Notes under the pieces: generated by a model | Database searches by the model: none | Seen by the model: only the letters and a program-made list of their open reading frames with translations | What the model was told of the DNA's origin: nothing | Made by a program: the position numbers and the translations under genes | NCBI GenBank assembly: GCA_011389995.1 | Contig: JAABTG010000021.1 | Coordinates: 1-50,672 of the forward strand | DNA length: 50,672 bases | Reading direction: 5' to 3' | Source: Thiotrichales bacterium | GTDB taxonomy: Bacteria > Pseudomonadota > Gammaproteobacteria > JAABTG01 | Shown here: one piece after another, positions 33,288 through 40,854 of the stretch | Layout: every line of letters begins with the position of its first letter | Numbering within the stretch: the first letter of the stretch is position 1

Positions 33288-35158
33288 CACGTGGTCTCCC
33301 GGGGCGCCAGGGCGGGGTGGATCTCGCGGGGGGGCTCGTCGGGATAGCTGTCGGCGTTGCGCTCGAGGTGGATGTGGCGTTCGAAGGCGATTGCTGCGGC
33401 CGGAAACTCCTGGCTGGTCACCCACACCTGGGGGATGTCCTTACTGAGGCGCGGCAGCACGTCGAGGGCGCTGCGCATGCGGGTCTCGTCGAAGAAGGCG
33501 AAGGGTTCGTCCAGGAACACGAACTGGGTGCTTTCCACCACCCGGTTGATGAGCTCCTGGGCCAATGCCAGGCGCAGGGCCAGCAGGACCTGGCGCTGGG
33601 TGCCCGTGGACACCTCGTCCATGTCCATGTAGTCGCGCTTCTGGTTGGAGAACAGGCGTACCGTGAGGTTCTCGTCGATCATCACGTGCTGGTAGCGATC
33701 CTCGGTGAACATGGGCAGGGTCACCCCGGAAAGGCCCCGCAGGTTGCCGGTGAACACGTTGGACAGCTGACGCAACGCCCCGTGCAGGAGGTTGTCCGCC
33801 ATCTCCCGCAGGCGGATACGGTGACGGTGGCCGGCGATCCGAGCCTCCAGCTCCCGTTTGATCTCCTGCAGGCGGTTGTACTCCGTCTCCTCGCCCCGGG
33901 CGTCCTCCATCTCGTTGGCCACGTCCTCCAGGCGCTGGGCGATGCGGCCCGCGGTACGGGCCAGCCAGGCCTCGTCGGCCACCAGGGCCCGCCGCACGTC
34001 CTCATCGGTGGCGCGGGCGGTGGCGATGAGCTCCATGTCGCGCTCCCGATCCCCCGACTCGGGGGTGGGCCGGGCGGGCACCACGTCGGCCAGGGCCTCG
34101 CGGTGGGCGCGCAGCCCCTCGTCCAGGCCCGTCAGGGCCTCCCAGGCCTCCTTGAGGTCGCGACCGGCCTGACGCAGGCCGCGTATTCTGGCGCCCATCA
34201 CGCCGGCGCGGATCCACAACAGCAGGAACAGCACGGCACTGGCGCCGCCGCCGTAGAGCAGCCACGGCAACTGCACCCGGCCCTCCAGGAGGGGGGCCAC
34301 CTCGGCGGTGACGGCGGCGTCGGGCAGGTAGGTCATGAGGGCCCAGGGGCCGAGGGTGACCACGGCGAGCACGAAGAACAACAGGGCCAGCCTGCCGGCC
34401 ACCCGCCGCGTGCGCTCGGTGGCCCGCAGGGTGGGTTCCTGCTTCTGGTAGGTGACGGTGGCGGCGTCGAGGGCGCCGAGGCGTTCCTCCACCAGGGCGG
34501 CCTGGGTCTTCAGCACCTGCTCGGTGTCCGTCAACCGTGGCAGCAACCCCTCGTCGTAGCCGAGCTGGTCGATGGCCTGGTTCACCTCCCTGACCTCGCC
34601 CTCCACCCCCGCGATGGCATCGGCCTCCAGGGTGAGTTCGTTCTTCAACTCCTCCCGGCAGGCCTCCATGGGGGCCATGCCCGCCATCACCCGCACCGCC
34701 TCGCTGTGGGAGTGGGAGGTGGTGATATCCCGCTGGGCCAGGTAGAAGGCCTCCACGTATTCCTCGTAGTCGAAGCCCATGGACTCCCGCAGGGCCGCGG
34801 CGACGGATTCGAGGCCGCGGGCGATGAGCTGGTCGGGGGCGTCGGCGCTCGCCAGGCGCACCGAATGGTTGTGGTCGCGGTCCACCAGCCGGGTGAGGAT
34901 GAAACGCCGGCCCTCGCGGGCGGAGAATTCCAGCACCACCGTGGCGCGCGTCTCGCCCCAGCGGATGAACTTCTCCACGTGGTCCGGGGCCACCGCGAAG
35001 GTGCGGCCGAAGAGGGCGAAACAGATGGTCTCACCGATGGCGCTCTTGCCCGACTCGTTGTCGCCGCTGACGGCGATGAGCCCTTCGGTGGGCAGGTCCG
35101 CCAGTTCCAGGCTGCGGTACTTGAGAAAGTTCTCGGCCTTCAGTCGATGAATGATCAT
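33287..35158 (-). CDS. SMC/RecN-like AAA ATPase with two central membrane helices
   Basis: A 623-aa protein. The N-terminal half-ATPase begins MIIHRLKAENFLKYRSLEL with Walker A GDNESGKS (32-39), as in RecF/SbcC/YhaN. A coiled coil covers about 160-250. Two hydrophobic helices (257-278 and 298-317) replace the usual hinge. A second coiled coil (about 320-450) leads to the C-terminal half with signature VSTGTQRQVLLALRLALAQE and Walker B FVFLDEPFAFFDE. Membrane-inserted SMC-like proteins of the YhaN type exist and usually pair with a YhaO-type metallophosphoesterase nuclease, which is missing here. The gene is coupled to the 65-aa gene upstream (ATGA) and to DUF4197 downstream. A role in DNA repair or membrane-associated nucleoid work is a guess. 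Confidence 0.85.
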   Translation of the reverse strand: MIIHRLKAENFLKYRSLELADLPTEGLIAVSGDNESGKSAIGETICFALFGRTFAVAPDHVEKFIRWGETRATVVLEFSAREGRRFILTRLVDRDHNHSVRLASADAPDQLIARGLESVAAALRESMGFDYEEYVEAFYLAQRDITTSHSHSEAVRVMAGMAPMEACREELKNELTLEADAIAGVEGEVREVNQAIDQLGYDEGLLPRLTDTEQVLKTQAALVEERLGALDAATVTYQKQEPTLRATERTRRVAGRLALLFFVLAVVTLGPWALMTYLPDAAVTAEVAPLLEGRVQLPWLLYGGGASAVLFLLLWIRAGVMGARIRGLRQAGRDLKEAWEALTGLDEGLRAHREALADVVPARPTPESGDRERDMELIATARATDEDVRRALVADEAWLARTAGRIAQRLEDVANEMEDARGEETEYNRLQEIKRELEARIAGHRHRIRLREMADNLLHGALRQLSNVFTGNLRGLSGVTLPMFTEDRYQHVMIDENLTVRLFSNQKRDYMDMDEVSTGTQRQVLLALRLALAQELINRVVESTQFVFLDEPFAFFDETRMRSALDVLPRLSKDIPQVWVTSQEFPAAAIAFERHIHLERNADSYPDEPPREIHPALAPRETT

Positions 35159-35352
35159 GCCTGGCCCTCGTCTTCCATGCGCTGCAGTTTGCGCAGCACC
35201 AAATCCACCGCCTCATCGAACAGGGCTTCGTCGAAGACGTCACCGAAGCTCTTGAGGCGATCCTTTTCTGCCGCCGAGTGCTCGGCAAAGCACTCGGCGG
35301 CGCGTTGGGGCCGGTGCATACCGACGGGGCGGGGCGCTTCTTCGCTGGACAT
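35155..35352 (-). CDS. Small acidic protein coupled to the SMC-like ATPase
   Basis: The 65-aa protein starts MSSEEAPRPVGMHRP and ends DEAVDLVLRKLQRMEDEGQA. The C-terminal 35 residues (FGDVFDEALFDEAVDLVLRK) are a strongly acidic amphipathic helix suited to protein binding. AAGGAA lies 9 bp before ATG 35352. Its stop overlaps the ATPase start by ATGA, so it is a genuine coding gene even though I do not recognise a family. A 13-bp perfect inverted repeat lies inside it. Confidence 0.75.
   Translation of the reverse strand: MSSEEAPRPVGMHRPQRAAECFAEHSAAEKDRLKSFGDVFDEALFDEAVDLVLRKLQRMEDEGQA
35270..35301. repeat. 13-bp perfect inverted repeat within the 65-aa gene
   Basis: GCCGCCGAGTGCT at 35270-35282 is exactly complementary to 35289-35301, with a 6-nt loop (CGGCAA). 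In the messenger it would form a very stable hairpin about 55-85 nt after the start codon and encode the near-palindromic peptide AAECFAEHSAAE. It may attenuate or process the operon transcript. Confidence 0.85.
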
Positions 35353-35686
35353 GGCTGTATTCCTTGGTGTTTGTGTGCGGTCCGGACGGATGCTCGAGAA
35401 GCAATTCTTTCGAATACTACGATACTCGTGGCCGTTCATACAGTCGTGACGGCCCGGCCGGGGCCGCCAGCCGCCGGGCGAATATACGGCCGGCGTGAGT
35501 AGTAATCCTGGGGGTTCCCGCGTGCCCCGGCCGAGGGCGCCCAAAAACCATTTCTGCCCTCAGTAGTATATTTTCTTCGATTCCCGGCCGGGAATGGGGG
35601 AAAATACCCGGTCAAGCTCAACCATTGCCGTCCGCGTATCGAGGGGGCGGATTCGCGCAACACACTGAAAACAATAGGAGCACAAT
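35353..35686. promoter_or_regulatory. Divergent promoter region between the ATPase operon and adk
   Basis: No gene is seen in this 334-bp spacer. It contains AT-rich patches (around 35400-35420 and 35562-35580, including TAGTATATTTTC), a perfect 14-bp palindrome TTCCCGGCCGGGAA at 35581-35594, and GC-rich dyads near 35450-35475. The AT-rich block followed by the palindrome about 90 bp before adk is a candidate promoter plus operator. Confidence 0.45.
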
Positions 35687-36328
35687 ATGCAATTGATCCT
35701 TCTGGGGGCCCCGGGCGCGGGCAAGGGCACGGTGGCCAAGCAGCTTACCGCCATCGACGGCTCGGTACAGATCTCCACCGGCGACATCCTGCGGGCGGCG
35801 GTCAAGGGCGGCACGGAGTTGGGCAAGCAGGCCAAGGCCTACATGGACGCGGGCGACCTGGTGCCCGACGAGCTCATCATGGGCATCATGAAGGAGCGCC
35901 TGCGGGAGCCGGACGCCCAGGCCGGCTTCCTGCTGGACGGATTCCCGCGCACCATCCCCCAGGCCGAGCAGCTGCGGGAGCTCCTGAAGGACATCGACGT
36001 GGAACTGGACGCCGCGGTCAACCTGGATGTACCCCGGGACGTCATCCTGGACCGCCTGACCACCCGTCGCACCTGCGTGGACTGCGGCGCCATCTATAAC
36101 ATCAAGAGCATGCCGCCCAAGGTGGAAGGGGTATGCGACAAGTGCGGCGGCAAGGTGGTGCAGCGCGACGACGAGACGGAAGAGGCCATCTCCAACCGCC
36201 TCGACGTATACAACGAGAAGACGGCCCCCCTGGTGGATTTCTACCGCAAGGAAGGCCTGCTGCTGGACGTCCCCGCCACCTCCAGCGAGGTGGTGGTGAA
36301 GACCATAAAAGAGCACGTCGGCGCGTAA
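35687..36328 (+). CDS. adk: Adenylate kinase
   Basis: Adk interconverts ATP + AMP and 2 ADP. The 213-aa protein has the P-loop GAPGAGKGT (residues 7-15), AMP-binding STGDILRAAV and LLDGFPRTIPQAEQL, and a long-form LID with a Cys4 zinc site: TCVDCG and GVCDKCGG. It also has RDDETEEAISNRLDVY. The Cys4 lid differs from the E. coli lid, where these are His/Ser/Asp/Thr. AGGAG lies upstream of ATG 35687. The end is followed by a strong terminator. Confidence 0.97.
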   Translation: MQLILLGAPGAGKGTVAKQLTAIDGSVQISTGDILRAAVKGGTELGKQAKAYMDAGDLVPDELIMGIMKERLREPDAQAGFLLDGFPRTIPQAEQLRELLKDIDVELDAAVNLDVPRDVILDRLTTRRTCVDCGAIYNIKSMPPKVEGVCDKCGGKVVQRDDETEEAISNRLDVYNEKTAPLVDFYRKEGLLLDVPATSSEVVVKTIKEHVGA

Positions 36329-36353
36329 GAGCTCGCTCATCAGGGGCTCATGG

Positions 36354-36378
36354 AAAGGGTGCCGTTGGCACCCTTTTT
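36354..36378 (+). terminator. Rho-independent terminator of adk
   Basis: AAAGGGTGCC-GTT-GGCACCCTTTTT forms a 7-bp perfect GC-rich stem extended by A-T pairs, with a 3-nt loop and a run of five T. It begins 26 bp after the adk stop. This is the clearest intrinsic terminator in the window. Confidence 0.92.
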
Positions 36379-36402
36379 CATTCCATATGACGGTTGCGTG
36401 CT

Positions 36403-36511
36403 CAATTTTGAATTGTGAATTGTGAATTTTGAATTAACGGCCCGTCCTTCCCCGCGCTGGCAGTTATCCCCCGCTTTTCAATTCAAAATTCAAAATTCAA
36501 ATTCAAAATTG
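36403..36511. repeat. AT-rich long inverted repeat downstream of adk
   Basis: The left arm (36403-36435) and right arm (36480-36511) are about 33 bp each and near-complementary (one gap, about two mismatches) around a GC-rich 44-bp centre. Each arm is built of short AATTCAAAATTC-type units. The AT-rich arms contrast sharply with the surrounding GC-rich DNA. No coding sequence lies here; the next gene begins at 36583. Confidence 0.8.
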
Positions 36512-36582
36512 GTGTATCCCCCCTCTATTCCCCAAAGCGTCAGGCTGTAAACCGCCGCCCCCGATGATAATTTAGGCCCTCC

Positions 36583-38424
36583 ATGTATACCCAGGGATAC
36601 ACCGAAGATCCGCACCGCAACCGCAGCGACCTGCGCAATCTGCGCATGATGTTGCCGTTCATCTGGGACTATCGGGGGCGGGTGTTGTTCGCCCTGGGGG
36701 CGCTGCTGCTGGCCAAGGTGGCCAATGTGGGGATCCCCCTGGTGCTGAAGGGCATCGTGGATGCCCTGGAGCAGAGCCCCGAGACCCTCCTCGCCCTGCC
36801 GGTGTTCCTGCTCGGGGCCTATGGTGCCCTGAAGCTGGCGGCCTCGCTGTTCAACGAGTTGCGGGACGCGGTGTTCGCGCGGGTGCGCTACCACGCCATG
36901 CGCAACCTCTCCAACCGGGTGCTCGGCCACCTCCACGACCTGGCCCTGCGCTATCACCTGGAGCGCAAGACCGGCGCGGTGTCCAGCGACCTGGAGCGGG
37001 GCTCGCGCAGCGTCAGTTCCATTCTCAACTACCTCACCTTCAGCATCCTGCCCACGGTGGTGGAGTTCGGGCTCATCATCGGCATCCTGCTGGTGAACTA
37101 CGACCCCGCCTTCGCCATGGTGTGCCTGGGCACGGTGGTGGTCTACGTGGTGTTCACCCTCAAGGTCACCAATTGGCGCATGCACTTTCGCCACTCCATG
37201 AACCGCCAGGAGTCGGAGGCCAACAACCAGGCCATGGACAGTCTCATGAACTACGAGACGGTCAAGTACTTCACCAACGAGGCCCACGAGGTGGCGCGTT
37301 ACGACCGCACCCTGGCCGACTGGGAATACTCGGCGGTGAACAGCCAGACCTCCATGTCGGTGCTGAACTTCGGCCAGGGCGCCATCATCGCCATGGGCGT
37401 CACCGTCATCATGTTCTATGCCGCCGCCGGGGTGGTGTCCGGCGAGCTGTCCATCGGCGACCTGGTGCTGGTGAACGCCTTCCTGCTCCAGCTCTTCATA
37501 CCCCTGAACTTCCTCGGCATCGTCTACCGCCAGATCCGCTACGCCCTGGCGGACATGGACCTGGTGTTCCGCCTGCTCGAGACCCCCCCGGAGATCGCCG
37601 ACAAGCCCGACGCCGGGGAGCTGCGGGTGACCGAGGGGGAGGTGGCCTTTCGCCACGTGGATTTCGCCTATCAGCCCGAGCGCGCCATCCTCCAGGACGT
37701 GGACTTCGTCATCCCGCCGGGTCACAAGGTGGCGGTGGTGGGCCACAGCGGCGCCGGCAAGTCCACCCTGGCGCGGCTGCTGTTCCGCTTCTACGACGTC
37801 ACCGGCGGCGCCATTACCATCGACGGCCAGGATATCCGCGAGGTGACCCAGGACAGCCTGCGCCGGGCCATCGGCATCGTTCCCCAGGACACGGTGCTGT
37901 TCAACGACACCGTGTACTACAACATCGCCTACGGCCGCACCGGGGCGAGCCGCGAGGAGGTGGAGCAGGCGGCGCGGCTGGCCCATATCCACGACTTCAT
38001 CGTTTCCCTGCCGGATGGTTACGATACCCGGGTGGGCGAGCGGGGCCTCAAGCTGTCCGGCGGTGAGAAGCAGCGGGTGGCCATCGCCCGGGTGATCCTC
38101 AAGGCCCCGCGCATACTGGTGTTCGACGAGGCCACCTCCGCCCTCGACAGCCACTCGGAGAAGGCCATCCAGAAGGCCCTCAACGAGGTGGCCGCTCACC
38201 ACACCACCCTCGTCATCGCCCACCGGCTGTCCACCGTGGTGGATGCCGATACCATCCTGGTGATGGCGGCGGGCCGCGTCATCGAGCGCGGCACCCACCG
38301 GGAACTCCTGGCCCTGGACGGCACCTATACCCGCATGTGGGAGCTGCAGCAGGCCCAGGCGGAAGAGGACGTTACCGCGGTGGCGGCGGGTGGCTCCGAG
38401 GACATCAATCTGAAGACGGCGTGA
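36583..38424 (+). CDS. Atm1/HMT-type ABC transporter (fused membrane and ATPase)
   Basis: A 613-aa half-transporter. Six helices span about residues 25-330 and the NBD has Walker A GHSGAGKST, PQDTVLFNDTVYYNIAYG, signature LSGGEKQR, Walker B ILVFDEATSALD and IAHRLSTV. MNYETVKYFTNEAHEVARYD is the hallmark of the Atm1/ABCB7/HMT1 group, which exports glutathione-linked sulfur species or metal-thiol conjugates. The role in Fe-S/heavy-metal handling is by family homology. It is followed 20 bp later by a small S24-like gene. Confidence 0.92.
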   Translation: MYTQGYTEDPHRNRSDLRNLRMMLPFIWDYRGRVLFALGALLLAKVANVGIPLVLKGIVDALEQSPETLLALPVFLLGAYGALKLAASLFNELRDAVFARVRYHAMRNLSNRVLGHLHDLALRYHLERKTGAVSSDLERGSRSVSSILNYLTFSILPTVVEFGLIIGILLVNYDPAFAMVCLGTVVVYVVFTLKVTNWRMHFRHSMNRQESEANNQAMDSLMNYETVKYFTNEAHEVARYDRTLADWEYSAVNSQTSMSVLNFGQGAIIAMGVTVIMFYAAAGVVSGELSIGDLVLVNAFLLQLFIPLNFLGIVYRQIRYALADMDLVFRLLETPPEIADKPDAGELRVTEGEVAFRHVDFAYQPERAILQDVDFVIPPGHKVAVVGHSGAGKSTLARLLFRFYDVTGGAITIDGQDIREVTQDSLRRAIGIVPQDTVLFNDTVYYNIAYGRTGASREEVEQAARLAHIHDFIVSLPDGYDTRVGERGLKLSGGEKQRVAIARVILKAPRILVFDEATSALDSHSEKAIQKALNEVAAHHTTLVIAHRLSTVVDADTILVMAAGRVIERGTHRELLALDGTYTRMWELQQAQAEEDVTAVAAGGSEDINLKTA

Positions 38425-38444
38425 AGCCGGGGAGGTCTGCGTCG

Positions 38445-38768
38445 ATGGACGAGTTTTACAGCAGTTGTGCCGAGTCCGAGCCCTTCGCCCTGCAGGTGCT
38501 GGGGGACAGCATGGAGCCGGAGTTCATAGACGGCGCGGTGATCATCATCGATCCTTCCGCGCCGCGGGTGGACGGCGCCTACGTGTTCGCCACCCAGGGG
38601 GAGGAGTACATCTTCCGCCAGCTGCGCATGCCGGCGGACGGCCCGCCCTATCTCACCGCCCTCAACGATGCCTATCCCGACCTGCCCCTGCCCGGGGGGC
38701 TGGCGGACGTCAAGGGGGTGATCATCCGCCAGACCCGGCGCCGGCGCTGGAAGAAGGTCTACGACTGA
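38445..38768 (+). CDS. Stand-alone S24 (LexA/peptidase S24) domain protein
   Basis: A 107-aa protein that is only the S24 fold: FALQVLGDSMEPEFIDGAVIIIDP carries the nucleophilic Ser (about residue 23) and GAYVFATQGEEYIFRQL follows. The usual general-base Lys (consensus xVKRL) appears to be Arg here (IFRQL), so peptidase activity is doubtful. There is no DNA-binding domain, unlike LexA/CI repressors. It may be a regulatory or structural remnant. It starts 20 bp after the ABC transporter with GGGGAGG upstream, so it is likely cotranscribed. Confidence 0.82.
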   Translation: MDEFYSSCAESEPFALQVLGDSMEPEFIDGAVIIIDPSAPRVDGAYVFATQGEEYIFRQLRMPADGPPYLTALNDAYPDLPLPGGLADVKGVIIRQTRRRRWKKVYD

Positions 38769-38792
38769 TCCCACCCGCCCCGGGAAGGGGCC

Positions 38793-40763
38793 TCAATTGG
38801 GCAGGCCGGCCCCGGCCTGGACATCCATGGGAACGTGCTCGTCGATGAAGCCCAGCAGCTCATCGAAGGGGATGGGCCGGGCGAACAGATAGCCCTGGAA
38901 GCGCTCGCAGCCGCGGGCGGACAGGAACTCCACCACCTCCTGGGTCTCCACCCCCTCCGCCACGCTGTGGAGGCGCAGGTGGTTGGCCATGGCCAGGATG
39001 GTCTCCACGATGACGGCGTCGTCCTTGTCCACCAGCACATCGCGGATGAAGGAGCGATCCACCTTCAGGGTGTCCACCGGCAGTTGTTTGAGGTAGGCCA
39101 GAGAGGAATAGCCGGTGCCGAAGTCGTCGATGGAGAAGCGTACGCCGTGCTCCCGCAGGCGCTCCATCTTCTCCACCGCCCGCTCCACGTCGTCCAGCAG
39201 GCCGCTCTCCGTGACCTCCAGGCGTATGAAGTTGAGATCCGCGGCGGTCTCGGCGGCGATGGCGATGATGTGGTCGGCGAGCCCCGGCAGCAGGAACTGG
39301 CGCGGACTGAGGTTGATGGATACCGAGGGCGCCGCCGTCCCGTAGCGTTGCCGCAGCCGCGCCAGGTCCAGGCAGGCGGTGCGCAACACCCAGTTGCCGA
39401 GCTCGAAGATGATGCCGCTCTCCTCGGCCACCGGAATGAAGTGATCGGGGGTGATGAGGCCGCGCTCGGGGTGGCTCCAGCGTACCAGGGCCTCGACCCC
39501 GAAGGGGTGGCCGCGGTGGTCCACCATGGGCTGGTAGAACACCCTGAGCTGATGGTTGGCGATGGCGGTGCGCAGCTCCTTTTCCGCCTGCAGGCGCCGG
39601 TTGACGGCCTGCTGCATGTCGGTGCGATAGAAGCAGACGGTGTCGCGGCCGCCCGACTTGGCGCTGTACATGGCGGTGTCGGCCTGGCGCAACAGGTCGT
39701 CGCCGTCCTCGTCTCCCAGGGGGAACAGGGTGATGCCGATGCTGGTGGACACGTGGAGCTCGTGGCCCTGGGCATGGTAGGGGGTATGGGAGAGGATGCG
39801 CTGGAGCTCGGCCGCGAAGGCGCCGGCCTCGTTGCCCGCCTGGGCCTCGGAGCCCCCCAGATCCGACAGCAGCACCACGAACTCGTCGCCCCCCAGCCGG
39901 GCGGCGGTATCCTCCCCCCGCACGCGATGGCGCAGGCGCTGGGCCACCTGTTTAAGGACCTGGTCGCCGGCCGGATGGCCGAGGGAGTCGTTGATGTTCT
40001 TGAAATGGTCGAGGTCGAGGAACAGCAACGCCCCCATGTCACCGTGACGCCGCGAGCGGGCCAGTTCCTGGCCGATGCGCTCCCCCAGCAGGCGGCGGTT
40101 GGGGAGATGGGTGAGCTCGTCGTAGTGGGCCTGGCGGCGGGTATGGCGCTCCGCCAGCTCGTTGGCGTGGCGCATCTCCAGGGATTCGGTGATGGTGTGG
40201 TTCATGCGCCGGGCGGTGACATGAAGGGAAGCGAAGAAGAGCAGGGTCATGAAGCCCATGATGAGCCCCATGCCGGTGCCGGCGGCGAAGAAGTTGACCA
40301 TCAGGGGCAGGAGGGTGAGGGCGAGGAAGGCACTGACGGCGAAGCGCAGGGAGGACAGGGTGGTGACGGCACCCGCCGCCATACCCGCCAGCACGAAGGC
40401 CAGTACGGCCTGGCGGGCCATGTCATCGACGGGGAACAGGAACCAGCCGGCGAGGCCCCATATGAGACCGGAGGCCACGGCGCCGGCGGTGGCGCGGCGC
40501 TCCCACCGGGCGGCGTCGCGGGCCTCCCGGTTACGGTGGTAGGCGCGGAAATCGAGCCAGCGTGCGCCGATGACCACCAGGGCCGCCGCCGCCCACGGGG
40601 CCACCGTCCAGGGGCCGAAGGCCTGGAGCTGGATGGCCGCCAGCAGGATGGCGTTCACCATATTGGCGACGAAGGACAGGGCGAGGGACCGGTAATGGAA
40701 GTCCACCAGGCCGGGCTGGAGGTACGAGTGGTCCTGCCGCACGGGCACGTGGGAGGCATTCAT
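38793..40763 (-). CDS. Membrane-bound GGDEF-EAL cyclic-di-GMP protein
   Basis: The 656-aa protein has about five to six N-terminal transmembrane helices (residues 25-190), then a diguanylate cyclase domain with intact GGDEF (291-295, ARLGGDEFVVLLS) and a phosphodiesterase domain with intact EAL (424-426, GVEALVRWSHPERG), NLSPRQF, EVTES, DDFGTGYSSLAYLK, DRSFI, VAEGVET and FQGYLFARP. Both catalytic motifs look functional, so it may make or break cyclic di-GMP depending on signals. No periplasmic sensor domain is recognised; the helices are the likely sensor. It is convergent with the S24 gene. Confidence 0.93.
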   Translation of the reverse strand: MNASHVPVRQDHSYLQPGLVDFHYRSLALSFVANMVNAILLAAIQLQAFGPWTVAPWAAAALVVIGARWLDFRAYHRNREARDAARWERRATAGAVASGLIWGLAGWFLFPVDDMARQAVLAFVLAGMAAGAVTTLSSLRFAVSAFLALTLLPLMVNFFAAGTGMGLIMGFMTLLFFASLHVTARRMNHTITESLEMRHANELAERHTRRQAHYDELTHLPNRRLLGERIGQELARSRRHGDMGALLFLDLDHFKNINDSLGHPAGDQVLKQVAQRLRHRVRGEDTAARLGGDEFVVLLSDLGGSEAQAGNEAGAFAAELQRILSHTPYHAQGHELHVSTSIGITLFPLGDEDGDDLLRQADTAMYSAKSGGRDTVCFYRTDMQQAVNRRLQAEKELRTAIANHQLRVFYQPMVDHRGHPFGVEALVRWSHPERGLITPDHFIPVAEESGIIFELGNWVLRTACLDLARLRQRYGTAAPSVSINLSPRQFLLPGLADHIIAIAAETAADLNFIRLEVTESGLLDDVERAVEKMERLREHGVRFSIDDFGTGYSSLAYLKQLPVDTLKVDRSFIRDVLVDKDDAVIVETILAMANHLRLHSVAEGVETQEVVEFLSARGCERFQGYLFARPIPFDELLGFIDEHVPMDVQAGAGLPN

Positions 40764-40854
40764 TCCCGTTCACAGCGGCTTGAGGCCATGAAAGTTTAGG
40801 CAAAACGCCGGCCGACGGGGCGGCGGCAGCGGGGGTCCCGGGCGCCGTCGGGGT

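Noticed and set aside
33257..35449. 730-aa plus-strand frame antisense to the SMC-like ATPase
   Set aside because: No homology; the minus strand has Walker motifs and coupled neighbours. The open frame reflects the GC-rich third codon positions.
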